NCBI RefSeq assembly: GCF_001427985.1
Contig: NZ_LMSA01000001.1
Coordinates: 501,629 to 565,628, forward strand
Length of the DNA stretch: 64,000 bases
Direction of reading: 5' to 3'
Source: Knoellia sp. Soil729
Lineage (GTDB): Bacteria > Actinomycetota > Actinomycetes > Actinomycetales > Dermatophilaceae
Part shown: piece after piece, positions 11,382-19,556 of the stretch
Layout: each line of letters opens with the position of its first letter
Numbering within the stretch: the stretch's first letter is position 1
Position numbers and translations under genes: made by a program
The notes under the pieces: generated by a model
What the model was told of the DNA's origin: nothing
The model's database searches: none
What the model saw: only the letters and a program-made list of their open reading frames with translations

Positions 11382-12356
11382 ATGCGAATCACAGCCCTCG
11401 CGGGCGGCGTCGGTGGAGCCCGCTTCCTCAGGGGACTGCGCGCCCATCTCGACGTCGTGGCACCGGAATCCGAGCTCACGATCATCGCCAACACCGGCGA
11501 CGACATCAGTCTCTTCGGGCTGCGGGTGTGCCCCGACATCGACACGCTGCTCTACACCCTGGGCGGCGGTGTCAACGAGGAGCAGGGGTGGGGCCGGGCC
11601 GAGGAGTCGACGCGGGTGCAGGGCGAGCTCGCGGCCTACGGCGCGGTGCCGCAGTGGTTCACCCTGGGTGATCTTGATCTCGGCACGCACATCGTCCGGT
11701 CGCAGTGGCTCGCCCAGGGGCTGACCGCGTCGGCCGTCACCGAGCGACTGGCCACGCGGTGGGGACTGCCCGATGCCCGGATCCGGTTGCTGCCGATGAC
11801 CGACGTCCCGGTCGAGACGCACGTCGTGCTCGACTCGCAGGATGGCGAGACCCAGCGCGCCGTGCACTTCCAGGAGTGGTGGGTCCGGCTGCGGGCCGAG
11901 GTCCCCGCGTCACGCTTCGTCGTGGCAGGGCTGGACCGCGCGGCCGCCGCCCCGGGCGTGCTGGACGCCCTTCGTGACGCCGACGTCATCGTTCTCCCGC
12001 CGAGCAACCCCGTGGTCTCGATCGGGATCATCCTGGGCGTGCCGGGCGTGCGCGACGCCCTGCGCGGTTCGCGGGCGCCGGTCGTCGGGGTGTCCCCGCT
12101 CATCTCGGGCCGCCCCGTGCGGGGGCACGCCGACGCCTGCCTGTCCGCGATCGGGGTGGAGTCCACGTCGGCGGCCGTCGCCGGGCTCTATGCGGACTTC
12201 CTCGACGGCTGGCTCGTGGACCCAGCGGATGCCTCGGTGTCGGTGCGGGGGGTGGAGACGGCCGTGCACGACAGGCCCCTGCTCATGACCGACGTGCCGG
12301 CGACCGCGCACATGGCCGAGGCGCTGTTGGCCCTGGCTGAGCGCGTCCGCTCGTGA
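11382..12356 (+). CDS. fbiA: 2-phospho-L-lactate transferase (CofD/FbiA)
   Basis: Transfers the phospholactyl (or phosphoenolpyruvyl) moiety from the guanylyl-activated donor to the deazaflavin Fo, giving F420-0 or dehydro-F420-0, in the cytosol. The 324-residue protein has the family's opening AGGVGGARFLRGL, NTGDDISLFGLRVCPDIDTLLYTLGG, FTLGDLDLGTHIVR, MTDVPVETHV and LPPSNPVVSIG blocks, and its length matches CofD (about 310-330). ATG at 11382. Its TGA overlaps the GTG of fbiB, and the two form an operon divergent from whiB2. Presence of fbiA and fbiB implies an F420-using actinobacterium; fbiC and fbiD are not in the window. Confidence 0.95.
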   Translation: MRITALAGGVGGARFLRGLRAHLDVVAPESELTIIANTGDDISLFGLRVCPDIDTLLYTLGGGVNEEQGWGRAEESTRVQGELAAYGAVPQWFTLGDLDLGTHIVRSQWLAQGLTASAVTERLATRWGLPDARIRLLPMTDVPVETHVVLDSQDGETQRAVHFQEWWVRLRAEVPASRFVVAGLDRAAAAPGVLDALRDADVIVLPPSNPVVSIGIILGVPGVRDALRGSRAPVVGVSPLISGRPVRGHADACLSAIGVESTSAAVAGLYADFLDGWLVDPADASVSVRGVETAVHDRPLLMTDVPATAHMAEALLALAERVRS

Positions 12357-13558
12357 CGCGCGCCCTGGCGATCATTCCGGTCCTCGGGCTGCCCGAGGTG
12401 GTCGCCGGTGACGACCTCGCCCGGCTGCTGCTCACTGCTCTGGACGGACCGCTGCAGGCGGGCGACGTGGTGGTCGTGTCGAGCAAGGTCGTCTCGAAGT
12501 CGTTGGGGCTCACCGCTGCTGGCGACGACAAGACGGCCCTGGTGCTGGACGAGTCGGTGCGCGTCGTCGCGGAGCGATCGGTGGGCGACCGCGTCACCCG
12601 CGTGGTGGAGGCCGCAGCCGGGCCGGTCATGGCCGCCGCCGGGATCGACGCGTCCAACACCGGGCCCTCGGGTGCACTGCTGTTGCTGCCGCGCGACCCC
12701 GATGCGTGTGCCGTCGCCTTGCGCTCCGCCTTGCTGGCGCAGTCCGGTATGCCGTCCGGCACCCCATTCGCTGTCGTCCTCAGCGACACCGCCGGACGGC
12801 CGTGGAGGGCGGGGCTGACCGACTTCGCGCTCGGCTCGGCCGGGCTGCGGGTGCTGCTCGACCACCGCGGGGAGGTCGACGCCGACGGGCGGCTGATGTC
12901 GGTGACGGCTCGGGCCGTGGCGGACGAGGTCGCTGCGGCCGCGGACCTGGTCAAGGGCAAGTCCGACGGGGTCGCAGCGGCGGTGGTGCGCGGCCTGCCC
13001 GACGCCTGGTTCCTGCTTCCCGGGCATGAACCTGTTGCGTCTGCGGATGTGGCGGCTGGAGCAACCACCTCCACAGACGCAACGGGGGCAGCGCCTGTTG
13101 CGTCTGCGGATGCGGCTGCCAGAGCAGCCGCATTCGCAGACGTTGTGGGGGCGCGGGGGCTGGTGCGCACCGGAGCCGGCGACTGGTTCGCCCTCGGTCA
13201 TGTCGAGGCGTTGCGCGCCGCGCTCGGTGTGGCACCCGGGTCGTCCGACTCCGAGTCCGTCGGCATCAGGTCGGTGGGCCCCGAGCCCTTCGCGGACCGG
13301 GTGGCCAGGGTCGTCGCGCTCACCCTCTTCGAGGACGAGGACGCCAGCCTCGACCTGGAGCTCTCCGCGGAAGGTGACTGGCCGGCATACGGCGAGGTCG
13401 TTGCCTCGGTGACCCTGGGGGCTGCTGACGACTTCGCTCTCGGCCGGCTCGTCCAGCGACTCGAGGTCGCTGCGGCGAGCGAGGACCTCACGGTGACCCC
13501 CACCGGCTCCCCCACTGCCGAGCACTCCATCACCGCCGGACTCTCCCCCATCGCCTGA
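12353..13558 (+). CDS. fbiB: F420-0:gamma-L-glutamate ligase (CofE/FbiB) without nitroreductase domain
   Basis: Adds gamma-linked glutamates to F420-0 using GTP. Residues 1-about 225 are a complete CofE domain (VVSSKVVSKSLG, LSDTAGRPWRAGLTDFALG, ADLVKGKSDGVAAAVVRG). Residues 227-267 are an Ala/Ser/Thr/Asp-rich linker made of two in-frame repeat units. The C-terminal part (about 268-401) begins GLVRTGAGDWFALGHVEALRAALG, like the start of the FbiB linker, but shows no FMN-nitroreductase signature. At 401 residues it is shorter than mycobacterial FbiB (448), whose C-terminal domain reduces dehydro-F420. GTG start at 12353 overlaps the fbiA stop as GTGA. The ligase call is firm; the role of the C-terminal 130 residues is unknown. 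Confidence 0.9.
   Translation: MTRALAIIPVLGLPEVVAGDDLARLLLTALDGPLQAGDVVVVSSKVVSKSLGLTAAGDDKTALVLDESVRVVAERSVGDRVTRVVEAAAGPVMAAAGIDASNTGPSGALLLLPRDPDACAVALRSALLAQSGMPSGTPFAVVLSDTAGRPWRAGLTDFALGSAGLRVLLDHRGEVDADGRLMSVTARAVADEVAAAADLVKGKSDGVAAAVVRGLPDAWFLLPGHEPVASADVAAGATTSTDATGAAPVASADAAARAAAFADVVGARGLVRTGAGDWFALGHVEALRAALGVAPGSSDSESVGIRSVGPEPFADRVARVVALTLFEDEDASLDLELSAEGDWPAYGEVVASVTLGAADDFALGRLVQRLEVAAASEDLTVTPTGSPTAEHSITAGLSPIA
13031..13153. repeat. two tandem 63/60-bp palindromic units inside fbiB
   Basis: Two units start with the identical 19-mer CCTGTTGCGTCTGCGGATG (13031-13049 and 13094-13112), exactly 63 bp (21 codons) apart. Each is a hairpin. In unit 1, arms 13034-13052 and 13065-13083 pair at 17 of 19 positions around a 12-nt loop. 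In unit 2, arms 13097-13118 and 13125-13146 pair at 17 of 18 inner positions around a 6-nt loop. Both read in frame as Ala-rich PVASAD... linkers at the CofE/C-terminal boundary. Confidence 0.85.
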
Positions 13559-13616
13559 GCGATCTCGTGGCAAATGTGCGTGGCGCACGCGTGACTCGTG
13601 AGCGACGCTGTTGGCC

Positions 13617-14228
13617 ATGGCTTCCGCTGCGCCACCCACTTGGGTGCTCCTGGAGGGCGCCAGCGACGTCGCGGCGATCAGGGCACTGCGGGCCGCTCGT
13701 GGCATCCGGCGCGAGGACGAGCCCTGCCCGCTCGTCGACATGGGCGGGGCCACGAGCATCCGACGACACCTCGACGAGATCGTTTCGACGGCGCCTCGCC
13801 CGCGGGTCGTCGGCCTGTGCGACGAGCGGGAGGCGCCGTTCTTCCTCCGTGCCGTGGACCTCCACCGCGGGCCCCTCGGCATCGAGGGACGGGTGACCCT
13901 GGCGCGGCTGCCGGAGCTGGGCTTCCAGGTGTGCCGCCGCGACCTCGAGGACGAGCTGATGCGGGCGCTGGGTGTCGACGGCACGCTGGCAGTGTTCGAC
14001 GAGCTGGGACTGCTCGAGGCGTTCCGGGCCTTCACCCGTCAGCCGGCGTGGCAGGCGCGCCCGGTGTGGGACCAGCTGCGACGGTTCGGGACGACGACCT
14101 CGGGTCGCAAGGAGCTCCTCGCGGGCGCCTTGGCGGCGGCTCTCGACGTGGCTGCGACCCCTGCTCCGTTGGCTGCGCTGCTCGCCTCGATGCCGGCTCG
14201 ACAGGGCGTGTCAGACCCCTCTGCTTGA
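13617..14228 (+). CDS. TOPRIM nucleotidyltransferase/hydrolase-like protein
   Basis: A protein of about 203 residues with a TOPRIM-like fold. The opening strand and acidic residue are in VLLEGASDVAAIRAL (conserved Glu after the first strand), and a later GLCDERE plays the part of the DxD/DxE metal-binding strand. It resembles the free-standing TOPRIM proteins related to the C-terminal half of OLD-family nucleases, but there is no ATPase domain here or next door. ATG at 13617 is preferred over an in-frame TTG at 13611. It follows fbiB by 58 bp on the same strand, with no coupling. Biochemical role unknown; nuclease or phosphotransfer activity is only suggested by the fold. Confidence 0.65.
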   Translation: MASAAPPTWVLLEGASDVAAIRALRAARGIRREDEPCPLVDMGGATSIRRHLDEIVSTAPRPRVVGLCDEREAPFFLRAVDLHRGPLGIEGRVTLARLPELGFQVCRRDLEDELMRALGVDGTLAVFDELGLLEAFRAFTRQPAWQARPVWDQLRRFGTTTSGRKELLAGALAAALDVAATPAPLAALLASMPARQGVSDPSA

Positions 14229-14341
14229 CTGGTTCCAGAGGGTGAGGATACCCCTGCGGTTCACGTGAGTTCGCTTGCAGCAGAATGGAATTCGCTTCAT
14301 CAGGGCTTGATCTCGGACGCCTGTTCGACTAGGATGAAGGC

Positions 14342-16120
14342 ATGAACCTGAGTGCGGTGAAGACGGCAATGGCGGACCTCTACGCCGCCGTCGCCGCGCC
14401 CGCGCAGCCCGGGTCCGACTCGGCTGGTTCGTTGGACGCCGACACCCTTCTCACCGTGGTCGAGGATGCGCAGCGGGTCATCAACATCGCCGGCGGCATC
14501 CAGGCCCACGCCATCGCCCACCTCGCCGCCCACGACGAAGTCCGCGACGACGAGCAGGAGTCCGGCTGGACGTGGAGACGTCACAACCTCGGGTTCACCG
14601 CCGAGGACACCGCTTCTCTGGTCGCGCCCTGTCTTGGAGTCTCTGTTCCGGTCGCGCAGGGCCGGGTGGAGGACGCTGTCCACCAGGTGTCCGTCACCCC
14701 GCGCCTGGTCGACGTCATGGGCTCGGGTGAGCTGGACGTGTTTCGGGCCCACCTGGTCACCCGCGAAGTCATGCCCTGCAGCGACGAGATCGCCCGCGAG
14801 ATCGTCGACCGCCTCATCGAGCACTTCCGGCGCACGGGCCGATGGAGTGAGACCGCTGGACCGCTGGCCTCGCGCACTCGTCGGCTGGTGGCCCGCCTTG
14901 CCCCAGACGTCGCCGCCGCCACGAAGGTGAAGGCGGTCACGGACCGCGCCCTGACCCGCCGGCCCATCTCCGAAGCAGCAGACCTCTGGAACGGCCTCGT
15001 CCCCGTCGAGCAGTCACTGGTCATGTGGCAGGCCATCGACCACCTCGCCCGTGACCTGAAGCGTGCCAACCCCGACCTCACCCTCGACCAGGCCCGCCTC
15101 GACGCCATGCAGCAGCTCATCCTCGGACAGGCCGACGTCACCATCCACCTGCACGCCACCCACGCCGAGGTCGAGCACGAGTCCGCAGGGGATTCCGGCG
15201 AAGACCACAGCGCTCATGAGGCGACCGCGTCTGCCGCGCCCAGCCCACACCAGACCAGGTCAGGACTGGCGGAGCGCGCGGTGCGTGGAGTCGTGGAGCT
15301 CGGCGGCCTGAACCGGCCGGGGACCACTGTCGTGGACCTCGATCGGCTCCCGTCCTGCGTACGGCTCGTCCCCTCCACCCCGCTCGGATGCCATCCAGGT
15401 ACCGGCGCCCTGACCAGTGGTGTCGTCCCCAGAGCCCTCGCCCCCTGCGACCTGGCACCGCCACCACCGGGGACGATCGAGGACCGGTACCGACCCTCGC
15501 CCGCGCTGCAACGCCTCGTTCGCCTGAGGGACGGACACTGCCGCTTCCCCGGGTGCCAGATCGCTGCCCGCTCCTGCGACCTCGACCACGTCATGGCGTG
15601 GCCGGCAGGACCCACGGCTGCCCGCAACCTCATGTGCCTGTGCCGGCGGCACCATCGCATCAAGCAGCGCCCCGGGTGGAGCGTTCGACTCGAACCCGAC
15701 GGGATCGCGCACTGGACCGACCCCACTGGACGCATCACCGAGACCGAGCCCATCGACCACCTCGACCGCGTCCACCATCCCGTCATGCCCCACACCCAGC
15801 GACGCCCGACCGCTGAGCCGTCGAGACGTGAACCCTCGAGCGTTGACCCGTCGCGCCCGTCGTCGACACGCGAGCGCATGACCCGCGAACGCCTGTCCGC
15901 CCTCCTCCTCAGCCATGACGCGACACCCGACACGCTCGCCGAGCTCACCCTCGCCCGCCTGCTCCACATCGCGCAGTCCGACACCGTGCCAGCCCCACTC
16001 ATCCGCATCGACTGGCGCGATGGACTCGTTGCAGAGCTCGTCGGCCCCGCGCTGTGCCGCGACGCCGCCCCCGCTCGCCCGGACAAGCCAGCCAAGGAGA
16101 GCGAGCCGCCTCCGTTCTGA
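14342..16120 (+). CDS. DUF222 / HNH endonuclease domain protein (13E12 type)
   Basis: A 592-residue protein. Residues about 30-330 form the alpha-helical DUF222 domain; residues about 400-445 form an HNH nuclease fold with zinc-binding cysteines: CRFPGCQ, the DLDHVMAW histidine, ARNLMCLCRRHHRIKQ. This is the 13E12 repeat family of actinobacteria, present in many dispersed copies per genome and thought to be mobile or selfish. Only one copy lies in this window. ATG at 14342 is preceded by AGGATGAAGGC. The last 100 residues are low-complexity (Ser/Arg/Pro) and then helical. It has independent neighbours on both sides. Substrate not known. Confidence 0.88.
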   Translation: MNLSAVKTAMADLYAAVAAPAQPGSDSAGSLDADTLLTVVEDAQRVINIAGGIQAHAIAHLAAHDEVRDDEQESGWTWRRHNLGFTAEDTASLVAPCLGVSVPVAQGRVEDAVHQVSVTPRLVDVMGSGELDVFRAHLVTREVMPCSDEIAREIVDRLIEHFRRTGRWSETAGPLASRTRRLVARLAPDVAAATKVKAVTDRALTRRPISEAADLWNGLVPVEQSLVMWQAIDHLARDLKRANPDLTLDQARLDAMQQLILGQADVTIHLHATHAEVEHESAGDSGEDHSAHEATASAAPSPHQTRSGLAERAVRGVVELGGLNRPGTTVVDLDRLPSCVRLVPSTPLGCHPGTGALTSGVVPRALAPCDLAPPPPGTIEDRYRPSPALQRLVRLRDGHCRFPGCQIAARSCDLDHVMAWPAGPTAARNLMCLCRRHHRIKQRPGWSVRLEPDGIAHWTDPTGRITETEPIDHLDRVHHPVMPHTQRRPTAEPSRREPSSVDPSRPSSTRERMTRERLSALLLSHDATPDTLAELTLARLLHIAQSDTVPAPLIRIDWRDGLVAELVGPALCRDAAPARPDKPAKESEPPPF

Positions 16121-16199
16121 GTGCTCAGGGTTCGTGAAGGGTCGTGTTGCGATTCGGCAACGCTCGGAACCGCGCAGTGGCGAGCCCCGTCCCAGCCGC
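16121..16199 (+). other. short gap with GTTGC/GCAAC inverted repeat
   Basis: The 79-bp gap between the HNH gene and the lipoprotein gene contains GTTGC-GATTCG-GCAAC (about 16144-16159), a short perfect-arm inverted repeat. It may be a weak terminator for the upstream gene, but no T-run follows it, so this is only noted. Confidence 0.25.
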
Positions 16200-17798
16200 A
16201 TGAGATCACTTCGTGCGGTTCTGATGGCCAGTATCCTCGTCATAGCCTCCGGGTGCTCGGCCTCCGGTGGGAGCGACGCGTCCGGCGACGCGGAGCACTA
16301 CTACGACTCCTACTCCGAGCAGCAGGACGACACCACGGCCGGCAGCAGCGCCACTGCTTCAGAAGGCGGCGCCGTCGCCGGACGAGCGGGGACGCCGACT
16401 GAGGTGGGGCCGTTGCAGGACAGCACCTTTGTCGACGCCGGCACGAGCGGTTTCCAGGACCCGGAGGTGTGGCCCTTGTCCACCTTCGCGGCCGATGTCG
16501 ACACCGGCTCCTACCGAGTCGGCCAGGCCCTGCTCGCCGATGGGCAGCTCCCGCCGGCTGCGTCCGTGCGCGCCGAGGAGTGGGTCAACTCCTACGACAG
16601 CGGCTTTCCCTCGCCGCAGCGCGACGACCTCGAGCTGAGGTCGGACCAGGCACTTTCGCCGTCCGCCTCGCAGACCTCAACGGAGTCCACGTCTGCATCG
16701 GGTGGCACGCGTCTGGTGCGGATCGGTCTCCAGGCCCGTCAGGTCGAGGAGTCGCAGTGGGCCCCGGTCGCCCTGACCATGGTCGTGGACACCTCCGGCT
16801 CGATGGACATCCGCGAGCGTCTCGGCCTGGTCAAGTCGTCCTTGGCCCTGCTCGTGCAGAACCTGCGTCCGAGCGACACCATCGCGATCGTCACCTACGA
16901 GACCAACGCCACTCCCCTGCTCAGGCCCACGCCGGTCCGCCGGGCCGACGAGATCCTCGACGCGATCGACCGGCTGCGGGCCGGCGGCAGCACCAACCTC
17001 GAGGCCGGGCTGCTCCTGGGCTACGACCAGGCCCGCGAGGCCTACCGGGACGGAGCGACCAACGTCGTCCTGCTCGCCTCCGACGGCGTCGCCAACGTCG
17101 GCGTCACCGACGGGGGCACCCTCGCGTCAGCGATCCGCGACAACGGTCGCCGCGGGATCCACCTGGTGACCGTGGGCTACGGGATGGGCAACTACAACGA
17201 CCACCTCATGGAGCAGCTCGCCGACCGGGGCGACGGCTTCTATGCCTACGTCGACACCTTCGAGGAGGCCAAGAAGCTCTTCGTCGACGACCTGCGCGCC
17301 ACCCTCACGCCGGTGGCCAAGGACGCCAAGATCCAGGTGGAGTTCGACCCCGCGACGGTGGCGGCCTATCGCCTCATCGGCTACGAGAACCGGGCGCTCG
17401 ACGAAGAGGACTACGAGGACCCGGGCGCCGACGCCGGTGAGATCGGTGCAGGACACCGGGTCACGGCGCTCTACGAGGTCCGTCCGACGGAGAGGGCGCA
17501 GGTCGGGGACAGGATGGGTCTCGCGCGGGTGCGCTGGGCCTCGGTCGGTGATGGTGAGCAGCGCGAGGACTCCTTGCCCCTCACGCTGGAACGCCCCCAG
17601 GCTCCGACGGGCACGCTGGGCGTCGCCGCGGCCGTTGCCGACCTCGCCCAGCTCGTCAAGGCGGGCGGCTGGGGCGACGACGACCAGGAGGGCGGGTCGA
17701 CCTCTCTCCGGCGACGCGTGGACGCCCTGGTCGCGCAGGACGCGCCGGGTGCCCCGGAGCTCGCCACGCTCCTGCGGGAGGTCAGGGCGGCGCGGTGA
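16200..17798 (+). CDS. YfbK-like von Willebrand factor A lipoprotein
   Basis: A 532-residue lipoprotein anchored outside the membrane: MRSLRAVLMASILVIASGC, with lipobox ASGC and lipidated C19. An acidic Ser/Asp-rich linker follows (about 20-70). The YfbK N-terminal domain is PLSTFAADVDTGSYR...RAEEWVNSYD (about 85-135). The vWA domain (about 185-370) carries the MIDAS motif DTSGSM (about 197-202), then TNLEAGL and LASDGVANVG. The C-terminal YfbK domain starts near 380 (VTALYEVRPT). The domain set matches the family called YfbK in E. coli. ATG at 16200 is the only start giving a signal peptide. Its TGA abuts the stop of the convergent glycosylase (TGATCA, 17796-17801). Metal-dependent adhesion or complex assembly is inferred. 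Confidence 0.88.
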   Translation: MRSLRAVLMASILVIASGCSASGGSDASGDAEHYYDSYSEQQDDTTAGSSATASEGGAVAGRAGTPTEVGPLQDSTFVDAGTSGFQDPEVWPLSTFAADVDTGSYRVGQALLADGQLPPAASVRAEEWVNSYDSGFPSPQRDDLELRSDQALSPSASQTSTESTSASGGTRLVRIGLQARQVEESQWAPVALTMVVDTSGSMDIRERLGLVKSSLALLVQNLRPSDTIAIVTYETNATPLLRPTPVRRADEILDAIDRLRAGGSTNLEAGLLLGYDQAREAYRDGATNVVLLASDGVANVGVTDGGTLASAIRDNGRRGIHLVTVGYGMGNYNDHLMEQLADRGDGFYAYVDTFEEAKKLFVDDLRATLTPVAKDAKIQVEFDPATVAAYRLIGYENRALDEEDYEDPGADAGEIGAGHRVTALYEVRPTERAQVGDRMGLARVRWASVGDGEQREDSLPLTLERPQAPTGTLGVAAAVADLAQLVKAGGWGDDDQEGGSTSLRRRVDALVAQDAPGAPELATLLREVRAAR

Positions 17799-18728
17799 TC
17801 AGCGGCCGGGCAGGTGGGTCGGCAGGGTGAACCGCGGACCACGTCGCGGCCGCATCGCGCCGCTCAGCTCGAGGAGGCGCTGGACGCGGTAGCGGTGCCC
17901 GGCGTAGGGCTCGAGCAGCTCCGCGAGACCGTCGTCGTCGACGGGCGTGCCGGTCAGCGCCCAGCCGATGTTCTTGGCCACGTGGTAGTCGCCAAAGCTC
18001 ACCGCGTCCGCGTCACCGAGTGCGCGGTGCGCCACCTCGTTGGCGGTCCACCGACCCACGCCGGGCACGGTCTCGAGCCGGCGGCGGGCCTCGAGGGGCG
18101 GCATACCGGCGGTCTCCTCGAGGCGACCGGCGAGCGTCGCCGCCGAGACGCACGGTCGGGAGCGCGCACCGTCGACACCTGCCTTGAGCCACTCCCAGGA
18201 CGGGATGAGAGCCCATGTGCGCGGGTCCGGCGGCACCACGAGGCGCAGCTCGGCACCGAGGCCGGGAGCAGTGGTTCCGTTGCGGCGCACCAACATCCGG
18301 TAGGCCGCGAAGGCCTCCTTGCCGGTCACGCGCTGCTCGATGATCGTCGGGATGAGCGCCTGCACGACCAGTCCGGAAGCGGGCGCGCGCCAGCCGGCGA
18401 AACGGCTGCGGGCCTGCGCCACGACCTCATGGCGCGCCTCGAACCCGGAGTCGTCATCGTGCTCACCCAGCAGGTGCGGGAGCCGGTCGAGGATCCACTC
18501 GGCGCCCTCGCCCCAGGCGTGCGCCTCGACCGCGCCCAGATGCGGCTGGTCGACCAGGCGCAGGGTGACGGGTCCGGTAGGCGCTCGCCACGCGAACACC
18601 CACGTGTGCGCCCGGTCGGTCCACGACGTCGGGTCCCCTGCTCCCCGCCGGAACGTCGAGACGACCGCGCCGAGCTGCAGCGCGCGGCTCGGGCGGAAGG
18701 TCCGGGTGAGGTCCGCGGGCGACGTCAT
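17799..18728 (-). CDS. AlkA-like DNA-3-methyladenine glycosylase (HhH-GPD)
   Basis: A 309-residue base-excision repair enzyme. The C-terminal HhH-GPD domain has the hairpin LETVPGVGRWTANEVAHRAL (about 217-236) followed by DADAVSFGDYHVAK, whose Asp is in the position of the catalytic aspartate. The N-terminal part (about 1-110) is beta-rich, as in AlkA. It would excise alkylated purines, leaving an abasic site. ATG at 18728 is chosen because the following MTSPADLTRTFRPSRALQL is a standard start and the codon overlaps the upstream methyltransferase stop (ATGA, 18725-18728). Co-transcription with the methyltransferase is likely from that overlap; a functional link is not evident. Confidence 0.87.
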   Translation of the reverse strand: MTSPADLTRTFRPSRALQLGAVVSTFRRGAGDPTSWTDRAHTWVFAWRAPTGPVTLRLVDQPHLGAVEAHAWGEGAEWILDRLPHLLGEHDDDSGFEARHEVVAQARSRFAGWRAPASGLVVQALIPTIIEQRVTGKEAFAAYRMLVRRNGTTAPGLGAELRLVVPPDPRTWALIPSWEWLKAGVDGARSRPCVSAATLAGRLEETAGMPPLEARRRLETVPGVGRWTANEVAHRALGDADAVSFGDYHVAKNIGWALTGTPVDDDGLAELLEPYAGHRYRVQRLLELSGAMRPRRGPRFTLPTHLPGR

Positions 18729-19546
18729 CCGACGTGGCGGGGCGCGACCCGAAGCAGTGGACCGGCGGGAGTGGCGGGCTCCTTGAACGCGAGCCACACA
18801 TAGGTCGGAACCAGCGGAAGGGTTGCGGCGAGCGCCTTCTCGGGCAGTCGAGCAACCCAAGCAGGGATGACGTCTCCCCCCGAGAACGCCTCGGGGTCGG
18901 CCAGCACCGGGAGGGTGTAGTCCCACACGTCGAAGGCCGCGAACATGCGCCGCAGCCCGGCCGGCGTCGAGTACTTCTCGTAGTAGTGCTCACCCTTGCG
19001 CGTCAGTCGCATGTACCTGTCGGCGGCGCCCTGTGGCAGCCACGACAGGAACGGCAACCGGTGGTGCGGCTCGATGACCTGCCACCGGTGGCCGATGCCG
19101 AGGTAGAGCACGCCGCCCGGCGCGAGCACCCGGTGAATCTCGGCAACCACCGCGTCGGGGTCGACGACGTGCTCATAGATGTGGTTGAGGACGACCACGT
19201 CGACCGACCCGTCCTCGAACGGCAGGTCCTCGCCGCGTGCCAGCCGGAAGTCCACGCGGTCCCCGAAGCGCTCCCGTGCCTTGGCCAGCCCGGGCTCGTC
19301 GATGTCGACACCCGTCGTCGTGGCTCCGGCCAGCGCGAGCTCATCAGCGATGAACCCCGCCGAGCAGCCCACGTCCACCGCGGTCAGGCCGGCCAGCGGC
19401 CCGCCCTCGTCCGCGGCGGAGCGGCCCAGGCCGTGGGCGATGACGGAGATGAGCTTGGCGGCCTTCTGGCGCCGGGCCTGCTCGTCGAGCATCTTGCCCA
19501 TCAGCTCGGAGTAGGCCAGCTGCTCCTCGCGCGGCTGGTCGCTCAT
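18725..19546 (-). CDS. class I SAM-dependent methyltransferase
   Basis: A 273-residue Rossmann methyltransferase. SAM motif I is VDVGCSAGFIADEL, motif II acidic end GVDIDEPG, then RGEDLPFEDGSVDVVVLNHIYEHV and the post-motif PGGVLYLGIGHRW. The C-terminal third is specific to envelope or lipid-type methyltransferases (PHHRLPFLSWLPQ). ATG at 19546 has GAGGTGG 7 nt upstream; a GTG at 19555 is the alternative. It is in the minus-strand run with a membrane protein, GT4 and GT2 genes, so a glycolipid or glycan substrate is plausible. The target is not identifiable from sequence. Confidence 0.85.
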   Translation of the reverse strand: MSDQPREEQLAYSELMGKMLDEQARRQKAAKLISVIAHGLGRSAADEGGPLAGLTAVDVGCSAGFIADELALAGATTTGVDIDEPGLAKARERFGDRVDFRLARGEDLPFEDGSVDVVVLNHIYEHVVDPDAVVAEIHRVLAPGGVLYLGIGHRWQVIEPHHRLPFLSWLPQGAADRYMRLTRKGEHYYEKYSTPAGLRRMFAAFDVWDYTLPVLADPEAFSGGDVIPAWVARLPEKALAATLPLVPTYVWLAFKEPATPAGPLLRVAPRHVG

Positions 19547-19556
19547 GCCCACCACC

